A stretch of DNA of 64,000 bases from Mesostigma viride (GCA_009746045.1 RPFO01000188.1:2146874-2210873); one strand, 5' to 3'; numbered from the stretch's first letter, positions 22,150 through 37,100 are shown. Program-made: numbers and translations. Notes: generated by a model from the letters alone, not told the origin.

Positions 22150-25100
22150 TGTGCTTGGTCAGTGGGTGGAACGTGTGCTTGGTCAGTGGGTGGAACGTGT
22201 GGGTGGGACGTGTGCTTGATCATTGGGTGGAACGTGTGCTTGGTCAGTGGGTGGCACGTGTGCTTGGTCAGTGGGTGGAAAATGTGCTTGGTCAGTGGGT
22301 GGAACGTGTGCAGCTTGGTCAGTGGATGGAACGTGTGCTTGGTCAGTGGGTGGCACGTGTGCTTGGTCAGTGGGTGGAACATGTGCTTGGTCAGTGGGTG
22401 GAACATGTGCTTGGTCGGTGGGTGGAACGTGTGCTTGGTCAGTGGGTGGAACGTGTGCTTGGTCATTGGGTGGAACATGTGCTTGGTCAGTGGGTGGAAC
22501 ATGTGCTTGGTCAGTGGATGGAACGTGTGCTTGGTCAGTGGGTGGAACATGTCCTTGGTCAGTGGGTGGAACGTGTGCTTGGTCAGTGGGTGGAACGTGT
22601 GCTTGGTCAGTGGGTGGAACGTGTGCTTGGTCATTGGGTGGAACGTGTGCTTGGTCAGTGGGTGGAACGTGTGCTTGGTCAGTGGGTGGAACATGTGCTT
22701 GGTCAGTGGGTGGCAGGTGTGCTTGGTCAGTGGATGGAACATGTGCTTGGTCAGTGGGTGGAACGTGTGCTTGGTCAGTGGGTGGAACGTGTGCTTGGTC
22801 AATGGGTGGAACGTGTGCTTCGTCAGTGGATGGAACGTGTGCTTGGTCAGTGGGTGGAACATGTGCTTGGTCAGTGGGTGGAGCATGTGCTTGGTCAGTG
22901 GGTGGAACGTGTGCTTGGTCAATGGGTGGAACGTGTGCTTGGTCAATGGATGGAACATGTGCTTCGTCAGTGGGTGGAACGTGTGCTTGGTCAGTGGGTG
23001 GAACGTGTGCTTGGTCAATGGGTGGAACGTGTGCTTGGTCAGTGGGTGGAACGTGTGCTTGGTCAGTGGATGGAACATGTGCTTGATCATTGGGTGGAAC
23101 GTGTGCTTGGTCAGTGGGTGGCACGTGTGCTTGGTCAGTGGGTGGAACATGTGCTTGGTCAGTGGGTGGAACGTGTGCAGCTTGGTCAGTGGATGGAACG
23201 TGTGCTTGGTCAGTGGGTGGCACGTGTGCTTGGTCAGTGGGTGGAACATGTGCTTGGTCAGTGGGTGGAACATGTGCTTGGTCGGTGGGTGGAACGTGTG
23301 CTTGGTCAGTGGGTGGAGCATGTGCTTGGTCATTGGGTGGAACATGTGCTTGGTCAGTGGGTGGAACATGTGCTTGGTCAGTGGATGGAACGTGTGCTTG
23401 GTCAGTGGGTGGAACATGTGCTTGGTCAGTGGGTGGAACGTGTGCTTGGTCAGTGGGTGGAACGTGTGCTTGGTCAGTGGGTGGAACGTGTGCTTGGTCA
23501 TTGGGTGGAACGTGTGCTTGGTCAGTGGGTGGAACGTGTGCTTGGTCAGTGGGTGGAACATGTGCTTGGTCAGTGGGTGGCAGGTGTGCTTGGTCAGTGG
23601 ATGGAACATGTGCTTGGTCAGTGGGTGGAACGTGTGCTTGGTCAGTGGGTGGAACGTGTGCTTGGTCAATGGGTGGAACGTGTGCTTCGTCAGTGGATGG
23701 AACGTGTGCTTGGTCAGTGGGTGGAACATGTGCTTGGTCAGTGGGTGGAGCATGTGCTTGGTCAGTGGGTGGAACGTGTGCTTGGTCAATGGGTGGAACG
23801 TGTGCTTGGTCAGTGGGTGGCACGTGTGCTTGGTCAGTGGGTGGAACATGTGCTTGGTCAGTGGGTGGAACATGTGCTTGGTCAGTGGGTGGAACGTGTG
23901 CTTGGTCAGTGGGTGGAGCATGTGCTTGGTCAGTGGGTGGAACATGTGCTTGGTCAGTGGGTGGAACATGTGCTTGGTCAGTGGGTGGAACGTGTGCTTG
24001 GTCAGTGGGTGGCAGGTGTGCTTGGTCAGTGGGTGGAACGTGTGCTTGGTCAGTGGGTGGAACGTGTGCTTGGTCAGTGGGTGGAACGTGTGCTTGGTCA
24101 GTGGGTGGAATGTGTGCTTGGTCAGTGGGTGGAACGTGTGCTTGGTCAGTGGGTGGAACATGTGCTTGGTCAGTGGGTGGCAGGTGTGCTTGGTCAGTGG
24201 TGGAACATGTGCTTGGTCAGTGGGTGGAACGTGTGCTTGGTCAGTGGGTGGAACGTGTGCTTGGTCAGTGGGTGGAACGTGTGCTTGGTCAGTGGATGGA
24301 ACGTGTGCTTGGTCAGTGGGTGGAACGTGTGCTTGGTCAGTGGGTGGAACGTGTGCTTGGTCAGTGGGTGGAACGTGTGCTTGGTCAGTGGGTGGAACAT
24401 GTGCTTGGTCAGTGGGTGGAACATGTGCTTGGTCAGTGGGTGGAACGTGTGCTTGGTCAGTGGGTGGACATGTGCTTGGTCAGTGGGTGGAACATGTGCT
24501 TGGTCAGTGGGTGGAACATGTGCTTGGTCAGTGGGTGGAACGTGTGCTTGGTCAGTGGGTGGCAGTGTGCTTGGTCAGTGGGTGGAACGTGTGCTTGGTC
24601 AGTGGGTGGAACGTGTGCTTGGTCAGTGGGTGGAACGTGTGCTTGGTCAGTGGGTGGAACGTGTGCTTGGTCAGTGGGTGGAACGTGTGCTTGGTCAGTG
24701 GGTGGAACATGTGCTTGGTCAGTGGGTGGAACGTGTGCTTGGTCAGTGGGTGGAACATGTGCTTGGTCAGTGGGTGGAACGTGTGCTTGGTCAGTGGGTG
24801 GAACGTGTGCTTGGTCAGTGGGTGGAACGTGTGCTTGGTCAGTGGGTGGAACGTGTGCTTGGTCAGTGGGTGGAACGTGTGCTTGGTCAGTGGGTGGAAC
24901 GTGTGCTTGGTCAGTGGGTGGAACATGTGCTTGGTCAGTGGGTGGAACGTGTGCTTGGTCAGTGGGTGGAACATGTGCTTGGTCAGTGGGTGGAACGTGT
25001 GCTTGGTCAGTGGGTGGAACGTGTGCTTGGTCAGTGGGTGGAACGTGTGCTTGGTCAGTGGGTGGAACGTGTGCTTGGTCAGTGGGTGGAACATGTGCTT

Positions 25101-28100
25101 GGTCAGTGGGTGGAACATGTGCTTGGTCAGTGGGTGGAACGTGTGCTTGGTCAGTGGGTGGAACGTGTGCTTGGTCAGTGGGTGGAACGTGTGCTTGGTC
25201 AGTGGGTGGAACATGTGCTTGGTCAGTGGGTGGAACATGTGCTTGGTCAGTGGGTGGAACGTGTGCTTGGTCAGTGGGTGGAACATGTGCTTGGTCAGTG
25301 GGTGGAACATGTGCTTGGTCAGTGGGTGGAACGTGTGCTTGGTCAGTGGGTGGAACGTGTGCTTGGTCAGTGGGTGGAACGTGTGCTTGGTCAGTGGGTG
25401 GAACGTGTGCTTGGTCAGTGGGTGGAACGTGTGCTTGGTCAGTGGGTGGAACGTGTGCTTGGTCAGTGGGTGGAACGTGTGCTTGGTCAGTGGGTGGAAC
25501 GTGTGCTTGGTCAGTGGGTGGAACATGTGCTTGGTCAGTGGGTGGAACGTGTGCTTGGTCAGTGGGTGGAACATGTGCTTGGTCAGTGGGTGGAACGTGT
25601 GCTTGGTCAGTGGGTGGAACGTGTGCTTGGTCAGTGGGTGGAACGTGTGCTTGGTCAGTGGGTGGAACGTGTGCTTGGTCAGTGGGTGGAACATGTGCTT
25701 GGTCAGTGGGTGGAACGTGTGCTTGGTCAGTGGGTGGAACATGTGCTTGGTCAGTGGGTGGAACGTGTGCTTGGTCAGTGGGTGGAACGTGTGCTTGGTC
25801 AGTGGGTGGAACATGTGCTTGGTCAGTGGGTGGAACGTGTGCTTGGTCAGTGGGTGGAACGTGTGCTTGGTCAGTGGGTGGAACGTGTGCTTGGTCAGTG
25901 GGTGGAACGTGTGCTTGGTCAGTGGGTGGAACATGTGCTTGGTCAGTGGGTGGAACGTGTGCTTGGTCAGTGGGTGGAACATGTGCTTGGTCAGTGGGTG
26001 GAACATGTGCTTGGTCAGTGGGTGGAACGTGTGCTTGGTCAGTGGGTGGAACGTGTGCTTGGTCAGTGGGTGGAACGTGTGCTTGGTCAGTGGGTGGAAC
26101 GTGTGCTTGGTCAGTGGGTGGAACATGTGCTTGGTCAGTGGGTGGAACGTGTGCTTGGTCAGTGGGTGGAACATGTGCTTGGTCAGTGGGTGGAACGTGT
26201 GCTTGGTCAGTGGGTGGAACATGTGCTTGGTCAGTGGGTGGAACGTGTGCTTGGTCAGTGGGTGGAACATGTGCTTGGTCAGTGGGTGGAACATGTGCTT
26301 GGTCAGTGGGTGGAACGTGTGCTTGGTCAGTGGGTGGACATGTGCTTGGTCAGTGGGTGGAACGTGTGCTTGGTCAGTGGGTGGAACGTGTGCTTGGTCA
26401 GTGGGTGGAACATGTGCTTGGTCAGTGGGTGGAACGTGTGCTTGGTCAGTGGGTGGAACGTGTGCTTGGTCAGTGGGTGGAACGTGTGCTTGGTCAGTGG
26501 GTGGAACGTGTGCTTGGTCAGTGGGTGGAACATGTGCTTGGTCAGTGGGTGGAACATGTGCTTGGTCAGTGGGTGGAACGTGTGCTTGGTCAGTGGGTGG
26601 AACATGTGCTTGGTCAGTGGGTGGAACGTGTGCTTGGTCAGTGGGTGGAACATGTGCTTGGTCAGTGGGTGGAACATGTGCTTGGTCAGTGGGTGGAACA
26701 TGTGCTTGGTCAGTGGGTGGAACATGTGCTTGGTCAGTGGGTGGAACGTGTGCTTGGTCAGTGGGTGGAACGTGTGCTTGGTCAGTGGGTGGAACGTGTG
26801 CTTGGTCAGTGGGTGGAACGTGTGCTTGGTCAGTGGGTGGAACGTGTGCTTGGTCAGTGGGTGGAACGTGTGCTTGGTCAGTGGGTGGAACGTGTGCTTG
26901 GTCAGTGGGTGGAACGTGTGCTTGGTCAGTGGGTGGAACGTGTGCTTGGTCAGTGGGTGGAACGTGTGCTTGGTCAGTGGGTGGAACGTGTGCTTGGTCA
27001 GTGGGTGGAACGTGTGCTTGGTCAGTGGGTGGAACGTGTGCTTGGTCAGTGGGTGGAACATGTGCTTGGTCAGTGGGTGGAACGTGTGCTTGGTCAGTGG
27101 GTGGAACGTGTGCTTGGTCAGTGGGTGGAACATGTGCTTGGTCAGTGGGTGGAACGTGTGCTTGGTCAGTGGGTGGAACATGTGCTTGGTCAGTGGGTGG
27201 AACGTGTGCTTGGTCAGTGGGTGGAACGTGTGCTTGGTCAGTGGGTGGAACGTGTGCTTGGTCAGTGGGTGGAACGTGTGCTTGGTCAGTGGGTGGAACG
27301 TGTGCTTGGTCAGTGGGTGGAACGTGTGCTTGGTCAGTGGGTGGAACGTGTGCTTGGTCAGTGGGTGGAACATGTGCTTGGTCAGTGGGTGGAACGTGTG
27401 CTTGGTCAGTGGGTGGAACGTGTGCTTGGTCAGTGGGTGGAACATGTGCTTGGTCAGTGGGTGGAACGTGTGCTTGGTCAGTGGGTGGAACGTGTGCTTG
27501 GTCAGTGGGTGGAACGTGTGCTTGGTCAGTGGGTGGAACGTGTGCTTGGTCAGTGGGTGGAACGTGTGCTTGGTCAGTGGGTGGAACGTGTGCTTGGTCA
27601 GTGGGTGGAACATGTGCTTGGTCAGTGGGTGGAACGTGTGCTTGGTCAGTGGGTGGAACGTGTGCTTGGTCAGTGGGTGGAACGTGTGCTTGGTCAGTGG
27701 GTGGAACGTGTGCTTGGTCAGTGGGTGGAACGTGTGCTTGGTCAGTGGGTGGAACGTGTGCTTGGTCAGTGGGTGGAACGTGTGCTTGGTCAGTGGGTGG
27801 AACATGTGCTTGGTCAGTGGGTGGAACGTGTGCTTGGTCAGTGGGTGGAACGTGTGCTTGGTCAGTGGGTGGAACATGTGCTTGGTCAGTGGGTGGAACG
27901 TGTGCTTGGTCAGTGGGTGGAACGTGTGCTTGGTCAGTGGGTGGAACATGTGCTTGGTCAGTGGGTGGAACGTGTGCTTGGTCAGTGGGTGGAACATGTG
28001 CTTGGTCAGTGGGTGGAACGTGTGCTTGGTCAGTGGGTGGAACGTGTGCTTGGTCAGTGGGTGGAACATGTGCTTGGTCAGTGGGTGGAACGTGTGCTTG

Positions 28101-31100
28101 GTCAGTGGGTGGAACATGTGCTTGGTCAGTGGGTGGAACATGTGCTTGGTCAGTGGGTGGAACGTGTGCTTGGTCAGTGGGTGGAACATGTGCTTGGTCA
28201 GTGGGTGGAACGTGTGCTTGGTCAGTGGGTGGAACGTGTGCTTGGTCAGTGGGTGGAACGTGTGCTTGGTCAGTGGGTGGAACGTGTGCTTGGTCAGTGG
28301 GTGGAACGTGTGCTTGGTCAGTGGGTGGAACGTGTGCTTGGTCAGTGGGTGGAACGTGTGCTTGGTCAGTGGGTGGAACGTGTGCTTGGTCAGTGGGTGG
28401 AACGTGTGCTTGGTCAGTGGGTGGAACGTGTGCTTGGTCAGTGGGTGGAACGTGTGCTTGGTCAGTGGGTGGAACGTGTGCTTGGTCAGTGGGTGGAACG
28501 TGTGCTTGGTCAGTGGGTGGAACGTGTGCTTGGTCAGTGGGTGGAACGTGTGCTTGGTCAGTGGGTGGAACATGTGCTTGGTCAGTGGGTGGAACGTGTG
28601 CTTGGTCAGTGGGTGGAACATGTGCTTGGTCAGTGGGTGGAACGTGTGCTTGGTCAGTGGGTGGAACGTGTGCTTGGTCAGTGGGTGGAACGTGTGCTTG
28701 GTCAGTGGGTGGAACGTGTGCTTGGTCAGTGGGTGGAACATGTGCTTGGTCAGTGGGTGGAACGTGTGCTTGGTCAGTGGGTGGAACGTGTGCTTGGTCA
28801 GTGGGTGGAACGTGTGCTTGGTCAGTGGGTGGAACGTGTGCTTGGTCAGTGGGTGGAACGTGTGCTTGGTCAGTGGGTGGAACGTGTGCTTGGTCAGTGG
28901 GTGGAACGTGTGCTTGGTCAGTGGGTGGAACGTGTGCTTGGTCAGTGGGTGGAACGTGTGCTTGGTCAGTGGGTGGAACGTGTGCTTGGTCAGTGGGTGG
29001 AACGTGTGCTTGGTCAGTGGGTGGAACGTGTGCTTGGTCAGTGGGTGGAACGTGTGCTTGGTCAGTGGGTGGAACGTGTGCTTGGTCAGTGGGTGGAACG
29101 TGTGCTTGGTCAGTGGGTGGAACATGTGCTTGGTCAGTGGGTGGAACGTGTGCTTGGTCAGTGGGTGGAACGTGTGCTTGGTCAGTGGGTGGAACGTGTG
29201 CTTGGTCAGTGGGTGGAACGTGTGCTTGGTCAGTGGGTGGAACGTGTGCTTGGTCAGTGGGTGGAACGTGTGCTTGGTCAGTGGGTGGAACGTGTGCTTG
29301 GTCAGTGGGTGGAACGTGTGCTTGGTCAGTGGGTGGAACGTGTGCTTGGTCAGTGGGTGGAACGTGTGCTTGGTCAGTGGGTGGAACGTGTGCTTGGTCA
29401 GTGGGTGGAACGTGTGCTTGGTCAGTGGGTGGAACGTGTGCTTGGTCAGTGGGTGGAACGTGTGCTTGGTCAGTGGGTGGAACGTGTGCTTGGTCAGTGG
29501 GTGGAACGTGTGCTTGGTCAGTGGGTGGAACGTGTGCTTGGTCAGTGGGTGGAACGTGTGCTTGGTCAGTGGGTGGAACGTGTGCTTGGTCAGTGGGTGG
29601 AACGTGTGCTTGGTCAGTGGGTGGAACGTGTGCTTGGTCAGTGGGTGGAACGTGTGCTTGGTCAGTGGGTGGAACGTGTGCTTGGTCAGTGGGTGGAACG
29701 TGTGCTTGGTCAGTGGGTGGAACGTGTGCTTGGTCAGTGGGTGGAACGTGTGCTTGGTCAGTGGGTGGAACGTGTGCTTGGTCAGTGGGTGGAACGTGTG
29801 CTTGGTCAGTGGGTGGAACGTGTGCTTGGTCAGTGGGTGGAACGTGTGCTTGGTCAGTGGGTGGAACGTGTGCTTGGTCAGTGGGTGGAACATGTGCTTG
29901 GTCAGTGGGTGGAACGTGTGCTTGGTCAGTGGGTGGAACATGTGCTTGGTCAGTGGGTGGAACGTGTGCTTGGTCAGTGGGTGGAACGTGTGCTTGGTCA
30001 GTGGGTGGAACGTGTGCTTGGTCACGTGTGCTTGGTCAGTGGGTGGAACGTGTGCTTGGTCAGTGGGTGGAACGTGTGCTTGGTCAGTGGGTGGAACGTG
30101 TGCTTGGTCAGTGGGTGGAACGTGTGCTTGGTCAGTGGGTGGAACGTGTGCTTGGTCAGTGGGTGGAACGTGTGCTTGGTCAGTGGGTGGAACGTGTGCT
30201 TGGTCAGTGGGTGGAACGTGTGCTTGGTCAGTGGGTGGAACGTGTGCTTGGTCAGTGGGTGGAACGTGTGCTTGGTCAGTGGGTGGAACGTGTGCTTGGT
30301 CAGTGGGTGGAACGTGTGCTTGGTCAGTGGGTGGAACGTGTGCTTGGTCAGTGGGTGGAACGTGTGCTTGGTCAGTGGGTGGAACGTGTGCTTGGTCAGT
30401 GGGTGGAACGTGTGCTTGGTCAGTGGGTGGAACGTGTGCTTGGTCAGTGGGTGGAACGTGTGCTTGGTCAGTGGGTGGAACGTGTGCTTGGTCAGTGGGT
30501 GGAACGTGTGCTTGGTCAGTGGGTGGAACGTGTGCTTGGTCAGTGGGTGGAACGTGTGCTTGGTCAGTGGGTGGAACGTGTGCTTGGTCAGTGGGTGGAA
30601 CGTGTGCTTGGTCAGTGGGTGGAACGTGTGCTTGGTCAGTGGGTGGAACGTGTGCTTGGTCAGTGGGTGGAACGTGTGCTTGGTCAGTGGGTGGAACGTG
30701 TGCTTGGTCAGTGGGTGGAACGTGTGCTTGGTCAGTGGGTGGAACGTGTGCTTGGTCAGTGGGTGGAACGTGTGCTTGGTCAGTGGGTGGAACGTGTGCT
30801 TGGTCAGTGGGTGGAACGTGTGCTTGGTCAGTGGGTGGAACATGTGCTTGGTCAGTGGGTGGAACGTGTGCTTGGTCAGTGGGTGGAACGTGTGCTTGGT
30901 CAGTGGGTGGAACGTGTGCTTGGTCAGTGGGTGGAACGTGTGCTTGGTCAGTGGGTGGAACGTGTGCTTGGTCAGTGGGTGGAACGTGTGCTTGGTCAGT
31001 GGGTGGAACGTGTGCTTGGTCAGTGGGTGGAACGTGTGCTTGGTCAGTGGGTGGAACGTGTGCTTGGTCAGTGGGTGGAACGTGTGCTTGGTCAGTGGGT

Positions 31101-34100
31101 GGAACGTGTGCTTGGTCAGTGGGTGGAACGTGTGCTTGGTCAGTGGGTGGAACGTGTGCTTGGTCAGTGGGTGGAACGTGTGCTTGGTCAGTGGGTGGAA
31201 CGTGTGCTTGGTCAGTGGGTGGAACATGTGCTTGGTCAGTGGGTGGAACGTGTGCTTGGTCAGTGGGTGGAACGTGTGCTTGGTCAGTGGGTGGAACATG
31301 TGCTTGGTCAGTGGGTGGAACGTGTGCTTGGTCAGTGGGTGGAACATGTGCTTGGTCAGTGGGTGGAACGTGTGCTTGGTCAGTGGGTGGAACGTGTGCT
31401 TGGTCAGTGGGTGGAACGTGTGCTTGGTCAGTGGGTGGAACGTGTGCTTGGTCAGTGGGTGGAACGTGTGCTTGGTCAGTGGGTGGAACGTGTGCTTGGT
31501 CAGTGGGTGGAACGTGTGCTTGGTCAGTGGGTGGAACGTGTGCTTGGTCAGTGGGTGGAACGTGTGCTTGGTCAGTGGGTGGAACGTGTGCTTGGTCAGT
31601 GGGTGGAACGTGTGCTTGGTCAGTGGGTGGAACGTGTGCTTGGTCAGTGGGTGGAACGTGTGCTTGGTCAGTGGGTGGAACGTGTGCTTGGTCAGTGGGT
31701 GGAACGTGTGCTTGGTCAGTGGGTGGAACGTGTGCTTGGTCAGTGGGTGGAACGTGTGCTTGGTCAGTGGGTGGAACGTGTGCTTGGTCAGTGGGTGGAA
31801 CGTGTGCTTGGTCAGTGGGTGGAACGTGTGCTTGGTCAGTGGGTGGAACGTGTGCTTGGTCAGTGGGTGGAACGTGTGCTTGGTCAGTGGGTGGAACATG
31901 TGCTTGGTCAGTGGGTGGAACGTGTGCTTGGTCAGTGGGTGGAACGTGTGCTTGGTCAGTGGGTGGAACATGTGCTTGGTCAGTGGGTGGAACGTGTGCT
32001 TGGTCAGTGGGTGGAACGTGTGCTTGGTCAGTGGGTGGAACGTGTGCTTGGTCAGTGGGTGGAACGTGTGCTTGGTCAGTGGGTGGAACGTGTGCTTGGT
32101 CAGTGGGTGGAACGTGTGCTTGGTCAGTGGGTGGAACGTGTGCTTGGTCAGTGGGTGGAACATGTGCTTGGTCAGTGGGTGGAACGTGTGCTTGGTCAGT
32201 GGGTGGAACGTGTGCTTGGTCAGTGGGTGGAACGTGTGCTTGGTCAGTGGGTGGAACGTGTGCTTGGTCAGTGGGTGGAACATGTGCTTGGTCAGTGGGT
32301 GGAACGTGTGCTTGGTCAGTGGGTGGAACGTGTGCTTGGTCAGTGGGTGGAACATGTGCTTGGTCAGTGGGTGGAACGTGTGCTTGGTCAGTGGGTGGAA
32401 CATGTGCTTGGTCAGTGGGTGGAACGTGTGCTTGGTCAGTGGGTGGAACGTGTGCTTGGTCAGTGGGTGGAACGTGTGCTTGGTCAGTGGGTGGAACGTG
32501 TGCTTGGTCAGTGGGTGGAACATGTGCTTGGTCAGTGGGTGGAACGTGTGCTTGGTCAGTGGGTGGAACGTGTGCTTGGTCAGTGGGTGGAACGTGTGCT
32601 TGGTCAGTGGGTGGAACGTGTGCTTGGTCAGTGGGTGGAACGTGTGCTTGGTCAGTGGGTGGAACGTGTGCTTGGTCAGTGGGTGGAACGTGTGCTTGGT
32701 CAGTGGGTGGAACGTGTGCTTGGTCAGTGGGTGGAACGTGTGCTTGGTCAGTGGGTGGAACGTGTGCTTGGTCAGTGGGTGGAACGTGTGCTTGGTCAGT
32801 GGGTGGAACGTGTGCTTGGTCAGTGGGTGGAACGTGTGCTTGGTCAGTGGGTGGAACGTGTGCTTGGTCAGTGGGTGGAACGTGTGCTTGGTCAGTGGGT
32901 GGAACGTGTGCTTGGTCAGTGGGTGGAACGTGTGCTTGGTCAGTGGGTGGAACGTGTGCTTGGTCAGTGGGTGGAACGTGTGCTTGGTCAGTGGGTGGAA
33001 CGTGTGCTTGGTCAGTGGGTGGAACGTGTGCTTGGTCAGTGGGTGGAACGTGTGCTTGGTCAGTGGGTGGAACGTGTGCTTGGTCAGTGGGTGGAACGTG
33101 TGCTTGGTCAGTGGGTGGAACGTGTGCTTGGTCAGTGGGTGGAACGTGTGCTTGGTCAGTGGGTGGAACGTGTGCTTGGTCAGTGGGTGGAACATGTGCT
33201 TGGTCAGTGGGTGGAACGTGTGCTTGGTCAGTGGGTGGAACGTGTGCTTGGTCAGTGGGTGGAACATGTGCTTGGTCAGTGGGTGGAACGTGTGCTTGGT
33301 CAGTGGGTGGAACGTGTGCTTGGTCAGTGGGTGGAACGTGTGCTTGGTCAGTGGGTGGAACGTGTGCTTGGTCAGTGGGTGGAACGTGTGCTTGGTCAGT
33401 GGGTGGAACGTGTGCTTGGTCAGTGGGTGGAACGTGTGCTTGGTCAGTGGGTGGAACGTGTGCTTGGTCAGTGGGTGGAACGTGTGCTTGGTCAGTGGGT
33501 GGAACGTGTGCTTGGTCAGTGGGTGGAACGTGTGCTTGGTCAGTGGGTGGAACGTGTGCTTGGTCAGTGGGTGGAACGTGTGCTTGGTCAGTGGGTGGAA
33601 CGTGTGCTTGGTCAGTGGGTGGAACATGTGCTTGGTCAGTGGGTGGAACGTGTGCTTGGTCAGTGGGTGGAACGTGTGCTTGGTCAGTGGGTGGAACGTG
33701 TGCTTGGTCAGTGGGTGGAACGTGTGCTTGGTCAGTGGGTGGAACATGTGCTTGGTCAGTGGGTGGAACGTGTGCTTGGTCAGTGGGTGGAACGTGTGCT
33801 TGGTCAGTGGGTGGAACGTGTGCTTGGTCAGTGGGTGGAACGTGTGCTTGGTCAGTGGGTGGAACGTGTGCTTGGTCAGTGGGTGGAACATGTGCTTGGT
33901 CAGTGGGTGGAACGTGTGCTTGGTCAGTGGGTGGAACGTGTGCTTGGTCAGTGGGTGGAACGTGTGCTTGGTCAGTGGGTGGAACGTGTGCTTGGTCAGT
34001 GGGTGGAACGTGTGCTTGGTCAGTGGGTGGAACGTGTGCTTGGTCAGTGGGTGGAACGTGTGCTTGGTCAGTGGGTGGAACGTGTGCTTGGTCAGTGGGT

Positions 34101-37100
34101 GGAACGTGTGCTTGGTCAGTGGGTGGAACGTGTGCTTGGTCAGTGGGTGGAACGTGTGCTTGGTCAGTGGGTGGAACGTGTGCTTGGTCAGTGGGTGGAA
34201 CGTGTGCTTGGTCAGTGGGTGGAACGTGTGCTTGGTCAGTGGGTGGAACGTGTGCTTGGTCAGTGGGTGGAACGTGTGCTTGGTCAGTGGGTGGAACATG
34301 TGCTTGGTCAGTGGGTGGAACGTGTGCTTGGTCAGTGGGTGGAACGTGTGCTTGGTCAGTGGGTGGAACGTGTGCTTGGTCAGTGGGTGGAACGTGTGCT
34401 TGGTCAGTGGGTGGAACGTGTGCTTGGTCAGTGGGTGGAACGTGTGCTTGGTCAGTGGGTGGAACGTGTGCTTGGTCAGTGGGTGGAACGTGTGCTTGGT
34501 CAGTGGGTGGAACGTGTGCTTGGTCAGTGGGTGGAACGTGTGCTTGGTCAGTGGGTGGAACGTGTGCTTGGTCAGTGGGTGGAACATGTGCTTGGTCAGT
34601 GGGTGGAACGTGTGCTTGGTCAGTGGGTGGAACGTGTGCTTGGTCAGTGGGTGGAACGTGTGCTTGGTCAGTGGGTGGAACGTGTGCTTGGTCAGTGGGT
34701 GGAACGTGTGCTTGGTCAGTGGGTGGAACGTGTGCTTGGTCAGTGGGTGGAACGTGTGCTTGGTCAGTGGGTGGAACATGTGCTTGGTCAGTGGGTGGAA
34801 CGTGTGCTTGGTCAGTGGGTGGAACGTGTGCTTGGTCAGTGGGTGGAACGTGTGCTTGGTCAGTGGGTGGAACGTGTGCTTGGTCAGTGGGTGGAACATG
34901 TGCTTGGTCAGTGGGTGGAACGTGTGCTTGGTCAGTGGGTGGAACATGTGCTTGGTCAGTGGGTGGAACGTGTGCTTGGTCAGTGGGTGGAACGTGTGCT
35001 TGGTCAGTGGGTGGAACGTGTGCTTGGTCAGTGGGTGGAACGTGTGCTTGGTCAGTGGGTGGAACGTGTGCTTGGTCAGTGGGTGGAACGTGTGCTTGGT
35101 CAGTGGGTGGAACGTGTGCTTGGTCAGTGGGTGGAACGTGTGCTTGGTCAGTGGGTGGAACGTGTGCTTGGTCAGTGGGTGGAACGTGTGCTTGGTCAGT
35201 GGGTGGAACGTGTGCTTGGTCAGTGGGTGGAACGTGTGCTTGGTCAGTGGGTGGAACGTGTGCTTGGTCAGTGGGTGGAACGTGTGCTTGGTCAGTGGGT
35301 GGAACGTGTGCTTGGTCAGTGGGTGGAACGTGTGCTTGGTCAGTGGGTGGAACATGTGCTTGGTCAGTGGGTGGAACGTGTGCTTGGTCAGTGGGTGGAA
35401 CGTGTGCTTGGTCAGTGGGTGGAACGTGTGCTTGGTCAGTGGGTGGAACGTGTGCTTGGTCAGTGGGTGGAACGTGTGCTTGGTCAGTGGGTGGAACGTG
35501 TGCTTGGTCAGTGGGTGGAACGTGTGCTTGGTCAGTGGGTGGAACGTGTGCTTGGTCAGTGGGTGGAACGTGTGCTTGGTCAGTGGGTGGAACATGTGCT
35601 TGGTCAGTGGGTGGAACGTGTGCTTGGTCAGTGGGTGGAACGTGTGCTTGGTCAGTGGGTGGAACGTGTGCTTGGTCAGTGGGTGGAACGTGTGCTTGGT
35701 CAGTGGGTGGAACGTGTGCTTGGTCAGTGGGTGGAACATGTGCTTGGTCAGTGGGTGGAACGTGTGCTTGGTCAGTGGGTGGAACGTGTGCTTGGTCAGT
35801 GGGTGGAACGTGTGCTTGGTCAGTGGGTGGAACGTGTGCTTGGTCAGTGGGTGGAACGTGTGCTTGGTCAGTGGGTGGAACGTGTGCTTGGTCAGTGGGT
35901 GGAACGTGTGCTTGGTCAGTGGGTGGAACGTGTGCTTGGTCAGTGGGTGGAACGTGTGCTTGGTCAGTGGGTGGAACATGTGCTTGGTCAGTGGGTGGAA
36001 CGTGTGCTTGGTCAGTGGGTGGAACGTGTGCTTGGTCAGTGGGTGGAACGTGTGCTTGGTCAGTGGGTGGAACGTGTGCTTGGTCAGTGGGTGGAACGTG
36101 TGCTTGGTCAGTGGGTGGAACGTGTGCTTGGTCAGTGGGTGGAACGTGTGCTTGGTCAGTGGGTGGAACGTGTGCTTGGTCAGTGGGTGGAACGTGTGCT
36201 TGGTCAGTGGGTGGAACGTGTGCTTGGTCAGTGGGTGGAACATGTGCTTGGTCAGTGGGTGGAACATGTGCTTGGTCAGTGGGTGGAACGTGTGCTTGGT
36301 CAGTGGGTGGAACATGTGCTTGGTCAGTGGGTGGAACGTGTGCTTGGTCAGTGGGTGGAACGTGTGCTTGGTCAGTGGGTGGAACGTGTGCTTGGTCAGT
36401 GGGTGGAACGTGTGCTTGGTCAGTGGGTGGAACGTGTGCTTGGTCAGTGGGTGGAACATGTGCTTGGTCAGTGGGTGGAACGTGTGCTTGGTCAGTGGGT
36501 GGAACGTGTGCTTGGTCAGTGGGTGGAACATGTGCTTGGTCAGTGGGTGGAACGTGTGCTTGGTCAGTGGGTGGAACGTGTGCTTGGTCAGTGGGTGGAA
36601 CGTGTGCTTGGTCAGTGGGTGGAACGTGTGCTTGGTCAGTGGGTGGAACGTGTGCTTGGTCAGTGGGTGGAACGTGTGCTTGGTCAGTGGGTGGAACGTG
36701 TGCTTGGTCAGTGGGTGGAACGTGTGCTTGGTCAGTGGGTGGAACGTGTGCTTGGTCAGTGGGTGGAACGTGTGCTTGGTCAGTGGGTGGAACGTGTGCT
36801 TGGTCAGTGGGTGGAACGTGTGCTTGGTCAGTGGGTGGAACATGTGCTTGGTCAGTGGGTGGAACGTGTGCTTGGTCAGTGGGTGGAACGTGTGCTTGGT
36901 CAGTGGGTGGAACGTGTGCTTGGTCAGTGGGTGGAACGTGTGCTTGGTCAGTGGGTGGAACGTGTGCTTGGTCAGTGGGTGGAACGTGTGCTTGGTCAGT
37001 GGGTGGAACGTGTGCTTGGTCAGTGGGTGGAACATGTGCTTGGTCAGTGGGTGGAACGTGTGCTTGGTCAGTGGGTGGAACGTGTGCTTGGTCAGTGGGT

